This document shows positions 37,414 through 37,899 of a stretch of 37,899 bases of DNA, piece by piece. The DNA is from a virus, in the IMG/VR virus record IMGVR_UViG_3300029989_000086, positions 1-37,899 of that record; one strand, given 5' to 3'. The position numbers and the translations under genes were made by a program. The notes below the pieces were generated by a model, which saw only the letters and a program-made list of their open reading frames with translations, was not told the DNA's origin and searched no databases. Position 1 is the first letter of the stretch, and each line of letters opens with the position of its first letter.

Positions 37414-37758
37414 TCAGTAAGCTAACTCGTCGTCCTCGAAATAGAAGTCCTCCACCCATTCAGAAGTGCTCGGATTCCAGATGCCGTGCCGGATGCGGTC
37501 GAGGTCGGTCGGGGTCACGTACGCCTTAGGGAAGTCCGTCCAGCGCTCCCCGTACACCTCGTTGAGTTCGGCGATCTGGGATTCTGGGGTACTGTTGCAT
37601 CCGGCGCTGTAGACGTACCTGACTCCCCCAATACCAGATATCAAGTTGCAGGACCCACGTACGGCAATCCAGCCGGCCGGACGATCCTCAGTGTCGACGC
37701 CGATGTAGATCACGTCTTCGAGGAATGCCTCGTATGGGTTGGGCGTGCTGTCAGCCAT
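37414..37758 (-). CDS. Hypothetical protein
   Basis: 114 aa, ATG 37758. Acidic, with aromatic C-terminus (WVEDFYFEDDELAY) and a central GIGGVRYVYSAGCN. No family recognised. It starts one base after the stop of the gene to its right. Confidence 0.5.
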   Translation of the reverse strand: MADSTPNPYEAFLEDVIYIGVDTEDRPAGWIAVRGSCNLISGIGGVRYVYSAGCNSTPESQIAELNEVYGERWTDFPKAYVTPTDLDRIRHGIWNPSTSEWVEDFYFEDDELAY

Positions 37759-37759
37759 G

Positions 37760-37899
37760 TCAGAACCTCCACATCTTGTGTTGCTTCATGTCGTCGATCG
37801 CTTGCTTGAGGCCACCCAGGGTGTCCGCCATGAACGGAAGGCCGTCAGGCGCTCGCTGGACGCGGAACATCCCACTGGGCCACGTCCGTTCGATCGCGT
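37760..37899 (-). CDS. 3' end of a gene running off the right edge (partial)
   Basis: The last 45 codons of a leftward gene, ending LKQAIDDMKQHKMWRF and TGA at 37760-37762; no start is inside the window. The visible part is helical and basic. Its TGA sits one base before the next ATG, so the leftward operon continues beyond the window. Confidence 0.6.
   Translation of the reverse strand, partial: AIERTWPSGMFRVQRAPDGLPFMADTLGGLKQAIDDMKQHKMWRF

Noticed and set aside
37641-37655. Further copy of the recurrent motif (AAGTTGCA)
   Set aside because: It lacks the TGTG part and lies inside a gene (encoding SCNL), so it is probably chance.
1-37899. tRNA genes
   Set aside because: Looked for T-loop (GTTCGAATC-like) segments with matching acceptor stems and found none that could be supported by eye.

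Overview
The window is part of the genome of a temperate tailed phage with a long, non-contractile (siphovirus-type) tail. The DNA is GC-rich with frequent GTG and TTG starts, many 4-base stop/start overlaps, a long tape measure, a PGRP-type amidase endolysin with a C-terminal peptidoglycan-binding domain, and a large serine integrase. Together these point to an actinobacterial host, but no feature fixes the host genus. The packaging and head genes must lie to the left of the window. Only the end of one upstream gene is seen.

Layout. (1) 1-13834, rightward: end of a head-tail gene, major tail protein, two tail assembly chaperones joined by a -1 frameshift, tape measure (1,459 aa), three tail-tip and fibre proteins (the last with an S74 self-cleaving chaperone), an endonuclease/exonuclease/phosphatase-fold enzyme, a tiny coiled coil, endolysin and two holin-like membrane proteins, closed by a strong terminator. 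(2) 13842-14099: one leftward zinc-ribbon gene, back to back with a rightward promoter. (3) 14187-25315, rightward: DNA-binding protein, Cas4/RecB-like Fe-S nuclease, possible ssDNA-binding protein, DnaB/RecA-type ATPase, Hjc-like nuclease, primase split over two overlapping frames, an HNH endonuclease broken by one in-frame amber codon, thioredoxin-like protein, MazG-like protein, HTH-exonuclease-zinc-ribbon protein, two small proteins resembling separated sigma-factor regions 2 and 4, and an ATP-grasp ligase. A 16-bp bidirectional terminator ends it. (4) 25371-37899, leftward: serine integrase with a strong attP candidate just upstream, a small membrane protein behind a terminator, then a tightly packed operon of about 10.5 kb read from the right end.

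The standout of the leftward operon is a set of RNA-repair genes: an Rnl1-type RNA ligase, a T4-like polynucleotide kinase/phosphatase, and a second, Rnl2-like ligase. They are interspersed with a sigma-like protein, a lipoprotein and small membrane proteins. In T4 the kinase/phosphatase and Rnl1 reseal host tRNAs cut by an anticodon-nuclease defence, so a similar anti-defence role is the natural hypothesis. A DprA homologue and a secreted histidine-rich protein are further accessory genes. A 12-bp motif (TGTGYAACTTGM) recurs, always pointing along transcription and several times just upstream of a ribosome binding site. It is a candidate phage-specific regulatory element.

All functional calls come from reading motifs by eye. 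No database search was run. Many small genes of the leftward arm have no recognisable function.
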